Positions 43,037 to 52,651 of a DNA stretch of 64,000 nt are shown here, piece after piece; position 1 is the stretch's first letter, and the number at the start of each line of letters is the position of its first letter. The translations under genes were made by a program, and so were the position numbers. The DNA is from Gottschalkiaceae bacterium SANA. GTDB taxonomy: Bacteria > Bacillota > Clostridia > Tissierellales > GPF-1. The notes under the pieces are model-generated. The model had not been told where the DNA came from. It did no database searches and saw nothing but the letters and a program-made list of their open reading frames with translations. The stretch spans positions 2,170,001 through 2,234,000 of the forward strand of contig AP028876.1 of assembly GCA_036323355.1 (NCBI GenBank). Reading direction: 5' to 3'.

Positions 43037-43660
43037 CTAAATCCAACTGGAAATTTCTTCAATTTTCTTCCGCTTGGGTCGCACCCCTATTTGACTGGCT
43101 ACTCCAAGGGGTGTCATGGCAACCAAATGGAATCCAGGAAGATCAATAGGAAGCGCTTCTTGAATTTCCTTGGCCGCATAATTTGGCGATGTCATCCAAC
43201 AAGTTCCATAGCCAAGATCCGCCGCTGCCAAGCAAAAATGCTCCATTGCCGCACCTACATTTTGTATACCCGGTGCCGTGCGTTCTAACTGAACGGCTTC
43301 TTCTATAAGACCCACGGCCCTCATTTCTTCCAATGCCGTTGACTGATAGTCGCTGGCAAATACCAAAACGGTAACAGGTGCTCGTTTAAAAATTAATGCA
43401 AAATCCAAAAACTTTTCAAATTTTCGTTTTTTATCTGGATCTTCAATCTCTTCAGCCAAGATTTGATTTTTCTTTCGAATCACAGTTTCAATATTTTCAA
43501 TAACACTTCGACTTTCCACAATAACAAAATGCCAATTTTGTCTATTTTTGCCAGAAGGGGCCAATTGAACCGCTTGCAACATCTGCTCAATATCTTCTTT
43601 TTTCACAGGTGCCTCTGTATAATTTCGAACGCTTACACGCTTCTCGAATGCCTCAATCAC
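43037..43660 (-). CDS. Nitroreductase-family FMN protein
   Basis: 207 residues if started at the GTG at 43660, which follows AGGAGG by 10 bases. A longer frame to 43741 would overlap the upstream gene. The N-terminal RVSVRNYTEAPVKKEDIEQ and APSGKNRQNWHFVIV segments bind FMN, and AAADLGYGTCWMTS is the second family motif. It is a stand-alone oxidoreductase with unknown substrate. Position suggests a link to the DUF362-ferredoxin protein 17 bases upstream, which could supply electrons. Confidence 0.82.
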   Translation of the reverse strand: MIEAFEKRVSVRNYTEAPVKKEDIEQMLQAVQLAPSGKNRQNWHFVIVESRSVIENIETVIRKKNQILAEEIEDPDKKRKFEKFLDFALIFKRAPVTVLVFASDYQSTALEEMRAVGLIEEAVQLERTAPGIQNVGAAMEHFCLAAADLGYGTCWMTSPNYAAKEIQEALPIDLPGFHLVAMTPLGVASQIGVRPKRKKIEEISSWI

Positions 43661-43677
43661 TTCTATCGTTCCTCCTA

Positions 43678-44826
43678 CTATAACTTGCTTATCAACTTCA
43701 TCAAAGGCGGGCGATAAACCGAAATCGCCTTTTCTGGACACAATTCAGCGCAACAAAAACATCGAATACAAGCATCCAAATCTGCTACAGGACGTTGATT
43801 GACCATGGTAATCACCTTGGGCGGGCAATTCACTTCACAAATTCGACAACCAATGCACTGATCATGGTGATAGATCGGCTTGGGTTGAAGCAGAGCGAAA
43901 GCTGCCTTTCGGATCCACTTGGGATAATTACGACCTAAACTTGAATTGGTGATCTCTGGTACATCAAATTCCGCTTGCACCACAGATTCCAAGGAATCAC
44001 CTAGCATTTCAATATCCGCCATTTCTTCTGCACATATTTTTCGGTCCACCATTCGCTTTAGCATGGGAACCTCTTTCTCGGTCAAGCCCATAATTCGCGC
44101 TGCCACCATATCTATGTGGTAGGGACTAGACGATGCTAAAATCGCACCAATTTCCTTGGGTGTTCCCGATGAAGGTCCCTCTCCTTCCATGCCGATAATG
44201 GCATCCATAATGGAAAGGGTTGGTTGAACGCCTTGGCAAATATCAATTAAAGCATCGGAAAAATCATAGATATCCGGCATCTTAAAATGATACTCCGCCT
44301 TCAATGCGCCCGGTACACAGCCGAATAGATTTTTTGTTGCCCCTGTCATCTTAGTCATGCCATGGGTTTTCAATTTGCAGACCGACACCACATGATCTGC
44401 CTGGTTCAGCATTTTTGCTAGCGTCAGATTTTTCAAAATACGTCCGTCTGGGTTCTTTTGCTCGATTCTTCCGACTTCTTCATTTAAAGTCGCTCCGGTT
44501 CTTTCTGCTACCCCTTCCATCCCAGTTTCACGATAAACGCGTTTTAAAATAGAAAGATTAAAGGGACCTCCCGGACTATCACCGATTATAACCATACAAC
44601 CATAAGCAATCAATTTCTCTGCTAAAACTTCCACAACCAAAGGATGGGTTGTGGTCACCTCTTCTGGTTTCCTCGCCATCAACAGATTTACCTTTAAAAA
44701 TATGCTTTCTCCTGGTTGAAAAAAACGTTCAAGCCCGCCGAGATCCGACAGGCTTTTATCAATCGCTTCTTTCACAAGATTCTTTTCATAGCTTTTGCAT
44801 GCATGCAAAGATACCCTTGTCTTCAT
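43678..44826 (-). CDS. DUF362 domain protein with C-terminal two-[4Fe-4S] ferredoxin
   Basis: 382 residues from the ATG at 44826 (ATAAGGAGCAAATC upstream). The DUF362 part has FLKVNLLMARKPEEVTTTHP, IGDSPGGPF, and VCKLKTHGMTKMTGATKNLFG. The C-terminus has two cluster motifs, CIGCRICEVNCPPKV and CIRCFCCAELCPEKA. Family function is unknown; a redox role is likely. A DUF362 protein without ferredoxin occurs at 22248. It is followed by a nitroreductase. Confidence 0.9.
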   Translation of the reverse strand: MKTRVSLHACKSYEKNLVKEAIDKSLSDLGGLERFFQPGESIFLKVNLLMARKPEEVTTTHPLVVEVLAEKLIAYGCMVIIGDSPGGPFNLSILKRVYRETGMEGVAERTGATLNEEVGRIEQKNPDGRILKNLTLAKMLNQADHVVSVCKLKTHGMTKMTGATKNLFGCVPGALKAEYHFKMPDIYDFSDALIDICQGVQPTLSIMDAIIGMEGEGPSSGTPKEIGAILASSSPYHIDMVAARIMGLTEKEVPMLKRMVDRKICAEEMADIEMLGDSLESVVQAEFDVPEITNSSLGRNYPKWIRKAAFALLQPKPIYHHDQCIGCRICEVNCPPKVITMVNQRPVADLDACIRCFCCAELCPEKAISVYRPPLMKLISKL

Positions 44827-44836
44827 GATTTGCTCC

Positions 44837-45511
44837 TTATAGTAAGTCTTCTTCCACAAAGGATACATACCGATCTCCCGCAGAGATAATATGATCCACC
44901 ACCGTCACACCGATGGTTCCCAAGGCATCTTTCAGCCGTCCTGTCACTTCAACATCTGCCCGGGACGGTCGAGCCGTTCCACCGGGATGGTTATGCGCCA
45001 AAATTACACTATGGGCACGATTGTGCAAAGCCGCCTCAACGATATTCCGCGTATAGACCGGCGCTTGATCCAAAGTCCCCTTAGCAATCTTTTCTGTCGA
45101 GATTACGCGTTTTTGTGCGTCCAGGCAAATAAGATAAAACACCTCATAGGTTTCCTTCTTGCACAAACTGCGAATATAATCCCCCGCCAAAGATGTCGAG
45201 TTGATTTTCTTCTTTTCCACTTCAAACTTGCTGGATTCGTATCGTTTAAACGCTTCTGGAAGACTGTGAAGAAATACAGCTGTATTCTCTCCAACTCCCT
45301 CCGATTTCATCAATTCCTGAGGATTTGCATCCATTACACCAGCCAGTCCATGATAGTCCGATAAAAGGCGCTTGGCCAATGGCTTGGTATCCTTTCTGGG
45401 AATGGCATAACACAAGAGCAATTCCAGTACTTGATAATCCTCAAAACCCTCTAATCCCTTTTTCAGCGCTTGCTGACGCATGCGTTTCCGATGCTCGGCA
45501 TTTGGATTCAT
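44837..45511 (-). CDS. radC: RadC-family JAB/MPN domain protein
   Basis: 224 residues. A helix-hairpin-helix-like part (KSEGVGENTAVFLHSL) precedes the MPN core with HNHPGGTARPSRAD, in which His173, His175 and Asp186 are the JAMM metal ligands. Despite the name, a role in DNA repair is not established. It is a chromosomal core gene in most Firmicutes. It sits between the DUF362-ferredoxin and cysQ-like genes with short gaps. Confidence 0.93.
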   Translation of the reverse strand: MNPNAEHRKRMRQQALKKGLEGFEDYQVLELLLCYAIPRKDTKPLAKRLLSDYHGLAGVMDANPQELMKSEGVGENTAVFLHSLPEAFKRYESSKFEVEKKKINSTSLAGDYIRSLCKKETYEVFYLICLDAQKRVISTEKIAKGTLDQAPVYTRNIVEAALHNRAHSVILAHNHPGGTARPSRADVEVTGRLKDALGTIGVTVVDHIISAGDRYVSFVEEDLL

Positions 45512-45526
45512 GAGAAGGTCGCCTCC

Positions 45527-46315
45527 TTACACGATTTTCCACTTGTTTGTTCGTTGGTTTAAAATATAAAATCCTTTTTCATTGGTTGAATTCACACGGT
45601 TATAGGAAATATCCGAATCATCCAAATTACGAATCATGCCACCGGCTTCTTCAATAATGCATTGCATTGCTGCCGTGTCCCACTCCATGGTGGGGCCATA
45701 GCGATAATGAATGTCCGCTTTTCCCTCTGCAATCAAACAGCCTTTTAGAGAAGATCCTTTCTCCATAATGCGCGTAACCTGATTCATCTTGGCCATGGTA
45801 CGGACATGCTTCGATTTCGGAGATCGCCCCACCACCAATCTGATATTTTGTTCCCTGTCAGAAACTTGAATGGGTTGCGCCTTTTGATTGTCCCGCACCA
45901 CATAAGCACCTCGTCCCTTTACAGCAAAAAACAGTTCCTGCTGCACCGGAGCATAAACAACACCCAGCACCACACGGTTTTGATAGGCAAGGGCAATATT
46001 AATTGAAAACTCACCGTTCCGTTTTAAATATTCCCGCGTACCATCCAATGGATCAATCAACCAACACCAATCATTATCCAATCGAACTAAATCGTCTTCC
46101 GATTCTTCCGATAAAAATGCATGCTGTGGGAACGCTTTTGTTAATCCCTCAAGTATAATTCGATTCGATGCTAAATCCGCCTCCGTTACAGGAGATTGAT
46201 CTTCTTTATACATGACCTCACATTGGCGTTCATAGATTCTCATAATCTCTACTCCGGCCTCGTATGTTAGGTAAATCGCTGTACTTAACTCTTCTCTTAA
46301 ATTCACAATTATCAC
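45527..46315 (-). CDS. cysQ: 3'(2'),5'-bisphosphate nucleotidase / inositol monophosphatase family (CysQ-like)
   Basis: 262 residues. Metal sites: FLSEESEDD with Glu70, WLIDPLDGTREY with Asp88 and Asp91, and a C-terminal MEWDTAAMQCIIEEAGG with the third Asp. The order and the TREYLKRNGEF segment favour CysQ over inositol monophosphatase. CysQ removes the 3'-phosphate of PAP made in sulfate assimilation. No sulfur gene is adjacent. It has a probable promoter at 46339-46366. Confidence 0.85.
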   Translation of the reverse strand: MIIVNLREELSTAIYLTYEAGVEIMRIYERQCEVMYKEDQSPVTEADLASNRIILEGLTKAFPQHAFLSEESEDDLVRLDNDWCWLIDPLDGTREYLKRNGEFSINIALAYQNRVVLGVVYAPVQQELFFAVKGRGAYVVRDNQKAQPIQVSDREQNIRLVVGRSPKSKHVRTMAKMNQVTRIMEKGSSLKGCLIAEGKADIHYRYGPTMEWDTAAMQCIIEEAGGMIRNLDDSDISYNRVNSTNEKGFYILNQRTNKWKIV

Positions 46316-46338
46316 CTATCCCAATTTATTCTTCCTCT

Positions 46339-46366
46339 ATTCTATCACAACCCATCCATTCTCCAA
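46339..46366 (-). promoter_or_regulatory. Probable promoter of cysQ-like gene
   Basis: Minus-strand TTGGAG (46366-46361), 16-nt spacer, TAGAAT (46344-46339), 24 bases upstream of the start codon. Confidence 0.45.
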
Positions 46367-46505
46367 AGAGAAAACACCATCTGATTCATTTCGCCAACCT
46401 AGACCCACACTGTCTTTTTTTATGACAAAAACTCGTTTCAAGCCTAAATTCTTATTCGCAACAAAAGATAAGGATTCATGGCCAGACATACACAAGAAAT
46501 AGATA

Positions 46506-46544
46506 TAAAAAAATACCCCTCGCACATAATGCGCAAGGGGTATT
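46506..46544 (-). terminator. Terminator of tkt
   Basis: Long stem AATACCCCTTGCGCAT/ATGTGCGAGGGGTATT with one mismatch, then a run of T on the minus strand, ten bases past the stop. Confidence 0.9.
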
Positions 46545-46553
46545 GAAATTTTC

Positions 46554-48545
46554 TTATAAAACTGATTTTGCTTTTTCAATCACATTTTCAACTGTGAATC
46601 CGTATTTCTTCAGCAACAATCCGCCTGGAGCAGACTCGCCAAATTGATCGATTCCGAAAACAAGACCTTCTGATCCAACATATCGGTACCAACCCATTGT
46701 TGAACCAACTTCAAAGATGACTCGTTTCTGTACTCCCGCAGGGATTACAGACTCTTTATAGGCCGCATCTTGCGCTTCGAAAACTTCCAAACAAGGCATG
46801 CTGATCACACGAGCGTCAACGCCTTCCGCTTTCAATGCTTTCTGCGCTTCTACCATCAAATGAACCTCTGAACCCGTTGCCATCAAAAGAAGATCCGGTG
46901 TCTCTTTTTCTTCTTTAACAAGCACGTATGCACCCTTTTCAACGCCTTCATTCACTTGCTCAAGTTGCGGCAAGTTCTGACGGCTCAAGGCGATCACAGA
47001 CGGTTTCTTTGTTTCTTTCAATGCACTCACCCATGCAAATGCTGTTTCCTGTGTTGTTGCAGGACGCCATACATTTACATTCGGAATGCCTCTCAACATC
47101 CAAAGTTGCTCAATCGGCTCATGAGTCGGTCCATCTTCACCAACTGCAATAGAGTCATGAGTAAAGACATGAATGACCGGTGCACCCATCAAAGCTGATA
47201 CACGAAGTGCTGGTTTCACATAATCCGAAAATACCATAAAGGTAGATCCGAAGATACGAAGACCACCATGGGCTTGAACCCCATTCATTACAGCACCCAT
47301 CGCAAATTCGCGAATGCCGTAGTTAATGTTATTTCCCGCATGATTGTCTTTTTGGAACTCGCCCTTGCCTGCCAAGTATGTCTTGGTTGAAGCGTTCAAG
47401 TCAGCAGATCCACCAACAAGGTTTGGCATGTATTCCGCAATTTTGTTCATTACCACGCTACCACTAACACGAGTCGCCACTGGGCTCTTATCGAATTCCC
47501 AAGTCTTATACGACTCAAGAAGGTCTGCCGGCAATTCTTCATTCATCCATGCTGTAAAGGCTGCTGCCTTTTCAGGGTACGCTGCTTCATATGCCGCAAA
47601 CATTTCTGTCCATTCATCATATTTAGCTGCTTTCTCCACTTTCAATGCATCGTAATGCGCCTGCACGTCTTCTGGAATATAGAATGATTTTTCAGGATCC
47701 CATCCCAAGGCTTCTTTCGTTGCTTTCAATTCCTCTTCGCCCAATGGTGAACCATGAACGCCTGATGAATCAGCCTTGTTTGGAGAACCGTATCCAATGG
47801 TTGTTTTAACAACAATCAAGCTAGGCTTTTCAGTTTCTGCCTTTGCAGCTTTCATGGCTTCATCCAATGCGGCAAGATCATTATTTCCATCCGCAACTTC
47901 CAACACTTGCCAGCCATATGCTTCATAACGCTTTTGAATGTCTTCAGTAAAGGTAATATCCGTACGGCCATCAATAGTGATTTGGTTTGAATCATAAAGC
48001 AAGATCATTTTTCCCAAACCTAGGTGACCCGCCAATGAAGATGCCTCTGATGAAATTCCTTCCATCATGCAACCGTCACCAGCAAGGGCATACGTATAAT
48101 GGTCAACGACTTTAAAATCATCTGTATTAAACTCTGCTGCCAATCGAGCTTCCGCAACTGCCATTCCCACTGCATTGGCAATGCCTTGTCCCAAAGGACC
48201 CGTTGTTGTTTCCACACCGTCTGTGTGGCCAAACTCAGGATGTCCTGGTGTTTTTGATCCTTCTTGACGGAAAGATTGTAAATCTTCCATCGATACTTGA
48301 TATCCGTGCAGATGCAATAAGGAATACAACATCATAGATCCATGACCCGCACTGAGTACGAATCGATCTCGATCTGCCCATTTCGGTGCTTTTGCACTTG
48401 TCTTTAAATGATTATTCCATAGTACATACGCCATTGGTGCTGCACCCATTGGAAGTCCCGGATGACCTGAATTTGCTTTCTGAATTCCGTCTGCTGATAA
48501 GAGACGAATTGTATTGATTGCTTTTAGTTCAATCGCCATATTCAT
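46554..48545 (-). CDS. tkt: Transketolase
   Basis: 663 residues, full length. Domain 1 binds thiamine diphosphate: [24 protein letters not shown], and [14 protein letters not shown] for the metal. Domain 2 has GIREFAMG and [22 protein letters not shown]-terminal domain follows. It moves two-carbon units between ketose and aldose phosphates in the non-oxidative pentose phosphate pathway. It is monocistronic, with its own promoter and terminator. Confidence 0.97.
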   Translation of the reverse strand: MNMAIELKAINTIRLLSADGIQKANSGHPGLPMGAAPMAYVLWNNHLKTSAKAPKWADRDRFVLSAGHGSMMLYSLLHLHGYQVSMEDLQSFRQEGSKTPGHPEFGHTDGVETTTGPLGQGIANAVGMAVAEARLAAEFNTDDFKVVDHYTYALAGDGCMMEGISSEASSLAGHLGLGKMILLYDSNQITIDGRTDITFTEDIQKRYEAYGWQVLEVADGNNDLAALDEAMKAAKAETEKPSLIVVKTTIGYGSPNKADSSGVHGSPLGEEELKATKEALGWDPEKSFYIPEDVQAHYDALKVEKAAKYDEWTEMFAAYEAAYPEKAAAFTAWMNEELPADLLESYKTWEFDKSPVATRVSGSVVMNKIAEYMPNLVGGSADLNASTKTYLAGKGEFQKDNHAGNNINYGIREFAMGAVMNGVQAHGGLRIFGSTFMVFSDYVKPALRVSALMGAPVIHVFTHDSIAVGEDGPTHEPIEQLWMLRGIPNVNVWRPATTQETAFAWVSALKETKKPSVIALSRQNLPQLEQVNEGVEKGAYVLVKEEKETPDLLLMATGSEVHLMVEAQKALKAEGVDARVISMPCLEVFEAQDAAYKESVIPAGVQKRVIFEVGSTMGWYRYVGSEGLVFGIDQFGESAPGGLLLKKYGFTVENVIEKAKSVL

Positions 48546-48571
48546 AATACCCCCGTAAATTTATTCGCCTT

Positions 48572-48601
48572 ATTATACCTTTTACTCTTCCTCCGTGACA
48601 A
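48572..48601 (-). promoter_or_regulatory. Promoter of tkt
   Basis: Minus-strand TTGTCA (48601-48596), 18-nt spacer, TATAAT (48577-48572), 26 bases upstream of the start codon. Confidence 0.75.
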
Positions 48602-48801
48602 GGCAAAATCACTGAAAAAATGTTCTCAAAGTGTGGAATTTTCCTTAACACCTTTACCCATTCAAGAAAACCAACTGATTCCCCTTTGCTTTTGTTGCCT
48701 TTCTTCAAGAAAGAGCGTTTTCCCCTTTTGCTTTTCCAGTCCTATTGATTCAAATAGCAAAATGGATTTAATTCAAAAGCACTTGTAAACTATCACAAAA
48801 A

Positions 48802-49236
48802 TTATATTTCTTCAAGGTTCATAATGATCCGTTCCAGGTTAAACATCAATTCTTCCCGTTCATATTGAACAAAACCGCGAAACATCCTTGTTGTCAATCG
48901 ATCAAACATCCGATCCAAGATCGGTTGAACCTTTAATCCCTCTTCTGACACGTCAATCTTATGAAATCTGCGATCCTGCGGATTTGGCTTTTTTTGAACC
49001 CATCCTTTTCGAATTAAAACTTCCACAACTTGCGTCACGGTGGATTTCGAGCGATCGATCTCGTGTGCCAGTTCCTGCATGGTCATGCCACCGCCTTGTC
49101 CATAGAGGGTCATCATCAACATACAATGGGTTCCCTTGACACCTGTCAGTCCTTCCAATGCCAATTCCGATTCAATCACGTGCTGTAACATATAGTGTGC
49201 TCGATTTACTCGAAGCATCGGTTCACTGACCTCCAT
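48802..49236 (-). CDS. MarR-family transcriptional regulator
   Basis: 144 residues from the ATG at 49236 (GGAGGGGAGAAC upstream). The winged helix has MTMQELAHEIDRSKSTVTQV for the recognition helix and KKPNPQDRRFHKIDVSEEG for the wing. It lies 58 bases after the MATE pump on the same strand, so a role in regulating drug efflux is likely. Unlike the OhrR at 21278 it has no N-terminal sensor Cys. Confidence 0.88.
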   Translation of the reverse strand: MEVSEPMLRVNRAHYMLQHVIESELALEGLTGVKGTHCMLMMTLYGQGGGMTMQELAHEIDRSKSTVTQVVEVLIRKGWVQKKPNPQDRRFHKIDVSEEGLKVQPILDRMFDRLTTRMFRGFVQYEREELMFNLERIIMNLEEI

Positions 49237-49294
49237 GTTCTCCCCTCCATTCAAACTTATTATATCGAAAGATTAAGCAAAGTACAATTTGTGC

Positions 49295-50659
49295 CTAAAC
49301 CTTCAATGTTTTCCATTTGCCCTTCATAAATCGACCAAAAAGCAAACTCCCCCGCACAATCAAATCTAAAGTCATCATAACCCAAGCAGCTGCCAATCCA
49401 TAACCCGCTCGTATGACCAAATAGGTACCAAAAACCCGTACACCCCAGATGCCAATCAAAGTAATCCACAAGACCGCGCGGGTATCTCCAGCACCCCTAA
49501 GGCTGCCGGAATAAGCCATAACTGCCGCCAAAAACGGTTGAGCGACTGCCACAATTCGAAGACAGACCTTTGCAACCTGAATAATCTCTTCTTCATCGGT
49601 AAAGATCCGAATCACCAGTTCGGGAAAAAGGAAAAAGATCAATCCCACGCTGCTCATAAAGAGAATGCCCATGGATGCGGCTATATGACCACTTCTTTCC
49701 GCTGTTTTCGAATCGTTCGCACCCAAGTATTGTCCAACTAGGGTCGTTCCTGCCAGTGAAAATCCAAATCCGATATAAAAGGACAAGGACTCTGCCGTAA
49801 TGGTGATTCGATGGGCCGCAAACATGAGGGTACCCAAGCTCACAACCAAACGCGAATACATCAACTGACCCAGTCGCATCAGAAATTGTTCTATGGCGGC
49901 TGGCAAGCCAATATTCAGTATACGTCGAATCAAGGGGATATCAAATCGCATAAGATCGGGCATGCGCACATGTACCAAAAACTTGCCCTGCGCCAGATTA
50001 ATCAGCCAAACCACGCTAGAGGTGGTTCGAGCAATGGTCGTGCCCAAAGCAGCACCCGTCACCCCAAGACCCATACCAGGCATCCAAACCGTAAAACCCA
50101 AAACACTTAGGTCTCGAGAAGGAAAGATCAATAAAAAGTTCAAAATCACATTTAAAATCAAGCCAAAGGCATTAAACTTCATGGGGGTTTTTGTGTCACC
50201 ACTGCCCCTGAGCACCCCGGATAAAACCAAATTGTTTGCCATAAAAGGCAGACTAAAGGCTGTGATTCTCAAGTATGCCAGGCTATAGGGATAAATTTCT
50301 GCATCCGCTCCCATGGCCCGAATAATCCAACTGGCCAGGACCATGATCAATGCAAATGCAATCACGGCAAGGGTCGCGTTCATCAATAAAGATTGCGCAC
50401 AAATCTGATTGGCCTCTTTTGGTTTTTTTGCGCCAATCGCCCTCGCGGAAAGCGCGGTTGCTCCAACGGATATCGCGGCAAAAACCGACATAATTGTCAT
50501 CATGGGCATATCGCTAAGCCCAATTGCTGCAATGGCAAAGGCACCTATGCTTCCAACCATGGCCATATCCACAATACCGAAGAGCATCTGAATAAACATG
50601 TCTGTAATTGCTGGCAAGGCCAGTGAAAATGTCTGTTTTACTAGTTTTTTTCTTTCCAT
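49295..50659 (-). CDS. MATE-family multidrug efflux transporter
   Basis: 454 residues, twelve hydrophobic helices in two related halves. Typical segments are LALPAITDMFIQMLFGIVDM at the start, LRGSGDTKTPMKF in the first half, and its counterpart LRGAGDTRAVLWI in the second. It exports cationic drugs in exchange for Na+ or H+. The start has GGGGAGGC upstream and lies just after the terminator of the tRNA-Arg gene. A MarR regulator follows. Confidence 0.93.
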   Translation of the reverse strand: MERKKLVKQTFSLALPAITDMFIQMLFGIVDMAMVGSIGAFAIAAIGLSDMPMMTIMSVFAAISVGATALSARAIGAKKPKEANQICAQSLLMNATLAVIAFALIMVLASWIIRAMGADAEIYPYSLAYLRITAFSLPFMANNLVLSGVLRGSGDTKTPMKFNAFGLILNVILNFLLIFPSRDLSVLGFTVWMPGMGLGVTGAALGTTIARTTSSVVWLINLAQGKFLVHVRMPDLMRFDIPLIRRILNIGLPAAIEQFLMRLGQLMYSRLVVSLGTLMFAAHRITITAESLSFYIGFGFSLAGTTLVGQYLGANDSKTAERSGHIAASMGILFMSSVGLIFFLFPELVIRIFTDEEEIIQVAKVCLRIVAVAQPFLAAVMAYSGSLRGAGDTRAVLWITLIGIWGVRVFGTYLVIRAGYGLAAAWVMMTLDLIVRGSLLFGRFMKGKWKTLKV

Positions 50660-50683
50660 GATTATGCCTCCCCATATATGTAA

Positions 50684-50715
50684 AAAACACGTTTAACAAA
50701 AGTTAAACGTGTTTT
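50684..50715 (-). terminator. Terminator of tRNA-Arg
   Basis: Perfect 14-bp inverted repeat AAAACACGTTTAAC/GTTAAACGTGTTTT with a 4-nt loop and T tract on the minus strand, between the tRNA and the MATE ribosome site. Confidence 0.9.
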
Positions 50716-50720
50716 GGTTC

Positions 50721-50796
50721 TGGTGAGGCATAGAGGAGTCGAACCCCCGCGCCCGGATCCGAAGTCCGGTGCTCTATCCAACTGAGCTAATGCCCC
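50721..50796 (-). tRNA. tRNA-Arg, anticodon TCG
   Basis: 76 bases including an encoded CCA. Acceptor GGGGCAT/ATGCCTC, D arm GCTC-AGAGC, anticodon stem CCGGA/TCCGG around loop CTTCGGA (anticodon TCG, reads CGA), and a T arm with GTTCGA. All stems pair, with one G-T in the acceptor. Confidence 0.97.
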
Positions 50797-50814
50797 TCAC
50801 TGAGAACATGTTTG

Positions 50815-50843
50815 ATTATACCAACCGGATTTCGTTCTGTCAA
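50815..50843 (-). promoter_or_regulatory. Consensus promoter of tRNA-Arg
   Basis: Minus-strand TTGACA (50843-50838), 17-nt spacer, TATAAT (50820-50815). Both boxes are perfect, as expected for a stable RNA gene. Confidence 0.92.
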
Positions 50844-50846
50844 CTC

Positions 50847-51335
50847 TTATTTCAAGTATTTGTATTCCATGTGAAATCGCCCATCTTCTATCAGAATAGT
50901 CCCAAAACTCTTACGTTTCATTTTCCAATCCCTGGGCAAGCTTAACGAGCCAGGATTAAACATTGTGATGCCTTTTTCCTCCACCATTCTTCGTTGATGA
51001 GTATGGCCGTAGAGGGCAATTTTCGCCCCCGCTTCCTCTGCACGGTAAAACAATCGATCCATGGTATATTTCACACCATACTTGTGGCCGTGGGTCATAA
51101 AAATCGTGACTCCATCAATCGTTATTACTTTCTCGCTGACGCCTTCGCTGGGATAATCGCAATTCCCTGCACAGACATCCAAATGTTCAATTCCCAGCCA
51201 ACTCTTCAATCGGATGGCATCCTCCACCTGATCACCCAAATGAATCATTCGATCGAAAGGACCCTCTTTTCTAATGCCCTCCACAGCATGTTCAATCATG
51301 CCATGGGTATCTGAAACCACTAAGATTTTAATCAT
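50847..51335 (-). CDS. YfcE/MJ0936-type metallophosphodiesterase
   Basis: 162 residues. Calcineurin-type metal motifs in order: VVSDTHG (Asp9, His11), HLGDQVED (Asp34), CAGNCDYP, FMTHGHKYG and LYGHTHQRR. It hydrolyses phosphodiesters; the physiological substrate of the family is unsettled. It overlaps rdgB by 4 bases (ATGA), so they are co-translated, an arrangement common in Firmicutes. Confidence 0.92.
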   Translation of the reverse strand: MIKILVVSDTHGMIEHAVEGIRKEGPFDRMIHLGDQVEDAIRLKSWLGIEHLDVCAGNCDYPSEGVSEKVITIDGVTIFMTHGHKYGVKYTMDRLFYRAEEAGAKIALYGHTHQRRMVEEKGITMFNPGSLSLPRDWKMKRKSFGTILIEDGRFHMEYKYLK

Positions 51336-51928
51336 AATCGTTCTTCAAATACCTCTCGCAACTTCCTGAGTGCATTGGCGCGGTGACTAATTTGGTTTTT
51401 CTCTTCATCCTTCATCTGGGCGAAAGTTCGTTTCGTGCCACTTACAACGAAAAGAGGATCGTAGCCAAAGCCGTTATCGCCCTGCGCCTCAAAGCCAATG
51501 ACTCCATCGCAGCGACCTTTGACAGTCTGTACACTTCCATCTTGCCAGACAATCGCAATAACGGTTTCAAAATGCGCGCCTCGTTTCGCTTCAGGAATGC
51601 CTGTTAGCGCTGACAAAAGCTTTTTGTTGTTATCTGCATAAGAACAGTCTTCACCTGCAAAACGTGCCGAATAAACGCCTGGGGCGCCATCTAGAGCATC
51701 AACAAACAAACCCGTATCATCCGCAAGAATAATTTCTTGACTTCTTTCCGCCATGGCCAGCGCCTTTTTCTTGGCATTCGCCTCCAAGGTATCTCCATCT
51801 TCAATGACTTCTAGATCGCCAAATCCTGCTTCTTTTTTCGAGATCACCTCAATCGGCAATCCCTTTAGAATACTTCTGAGCTCTCCAATCTTATGGGGAT
51901 TGGAAGACGATAAAATTATTTTTTTCAT
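51332..51928 (-). CDS. rdgB: XTP/dITP diphosphatase (RdgB/HAM1)
   Basis: 198 residues. SSNPHKIGELRSIL is the nucleotide-binding start. ILADDTGLFVDAL has the catalytic Asp, and GFGYDPLFV and SHRANALRKL are the C-terminal signatures. It removes deaminated purine nucleotides from the pool. It lies 9 bases after rph. Confidence 0.97.
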   Translation of the reverse strand: MKKIILSSSNPHKIGELRSILKGLPIEVISKKEAGFGDLEVIEDGDTLEANAKKKALAMAERSQEIILADDTGLFVDALDGAPGVYSARFAGEDCSYADNNKKLLSALTGIPEAKRGAHFETVIAIVWQDGSVQTVKGRCDGVIGFEAQGDNGFGYDPLFVVSGTKRTFAQMKDEEKNQISHRANALRKLREVFEERL

Positions 51929-51937
51929 TTTTTTCTC

Positions 51938-52651
51938 CTAAATTTCTAAAACTTCCCGTTGAAGTTTTGCAAGTTCACAGCTTCCCTTCTCCGCTAGATC
52001 CAAAAGATCATTCAGCTCCTTGCGGGTAAAAGGCGCTTCCTCACCGGTTCCCTGTACCTCAATAATCGATCCGTCCCCTGCCATCACAACATTCATATCC
52101 ACCTGAGCATGTGAGTCTTCTCGATAACACAAGTCCAAGCAGGCCTGACCTGCAACAATGCCCACGCTGATGGCAACGACTTGATCTCTAAGCGGCCATG
52201 CCGTCAGTCTGCCTTCTTTCTGCAACTTCTTCATGGCCAAAGCCAGGGCAACATATCCCCCAGTAATGGAAGCGGTACGGGTTCCCCCATCTGCCTGAAT
52301 CACATCGCAATCGATGGTGACTGTTCGCTCACCAAGGGCTTTAAAATCAACGATAGAACGCAAACTGCGGCCAATTAACCGTTGAATTTCACTGCTTCGA
52401 CCGTCAATCTTACCAATGCTTCTTCGCTTTCTTGTCAAAGTGGAGCCGGGCAGCATATTATACTCCGCCGTCACCCAGCCCTCTCCCGAGTCCTTCTTAA
52501 AAGATGGCACGCCCTCTTCCACAAATGCCGTACAAATCACCCGGGTTTCGCCCATAGCAATTTCTACGGAACCGTCGGGGTAGGCCAACACGTTTGGCTT
52601 AATTCCACATGGTCTTTTTTCATCTAATTTTCTGCCGTCTATTCTGCTCAC
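51938..52651 (-). CDS. rph: Ribonuclease PH
   Basis: 237 residues. [20 protein letters not shown] and [17 protein letters not shown] are the phosphate-binding and catalytic segments. It trims tRNA 3' ends phosphorolytically. It overlaps the AIR-synthase-like gene by 4 bases. The unit 53661-50847 is a tight four-gene operon. Confidence 0.97.
   Translation of the reverse strand: MSRIDGRKLDEKRPCGIKPNVLAYPDGSVEIAMGETRVICTAFVEEGVPSFKKDSGEGWVTAEYNMLPGSTLTRKRRSIGKIDGRSSEIQRLIGRSLRSIVDFKALGERTVTIDCDVIQADGGTRTASITGGYVALALAMKKLQKEGRLTAWPLRDQVVAISVGIVAGQACLDLCYREDSHAQVDMNVVMAGDGSIIEVQGTGEEAPFTRKELNDLLDLAEKGSCELAKLQREVLEI

Noticed and set aside
46337-46579. 80-codon minus-strand frame downstream of tkt
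   Set aside because: It starts inside tkt and crosses the tkt terminator; the part beyond has no ribosome site.
50660-50796. tRNA-Arg as integration site of the accessory island
   Set aside because: The island ends near 34.3 kb, 16 kb from the tRNA, with core genes between; no duplicated tRNA end was seen.
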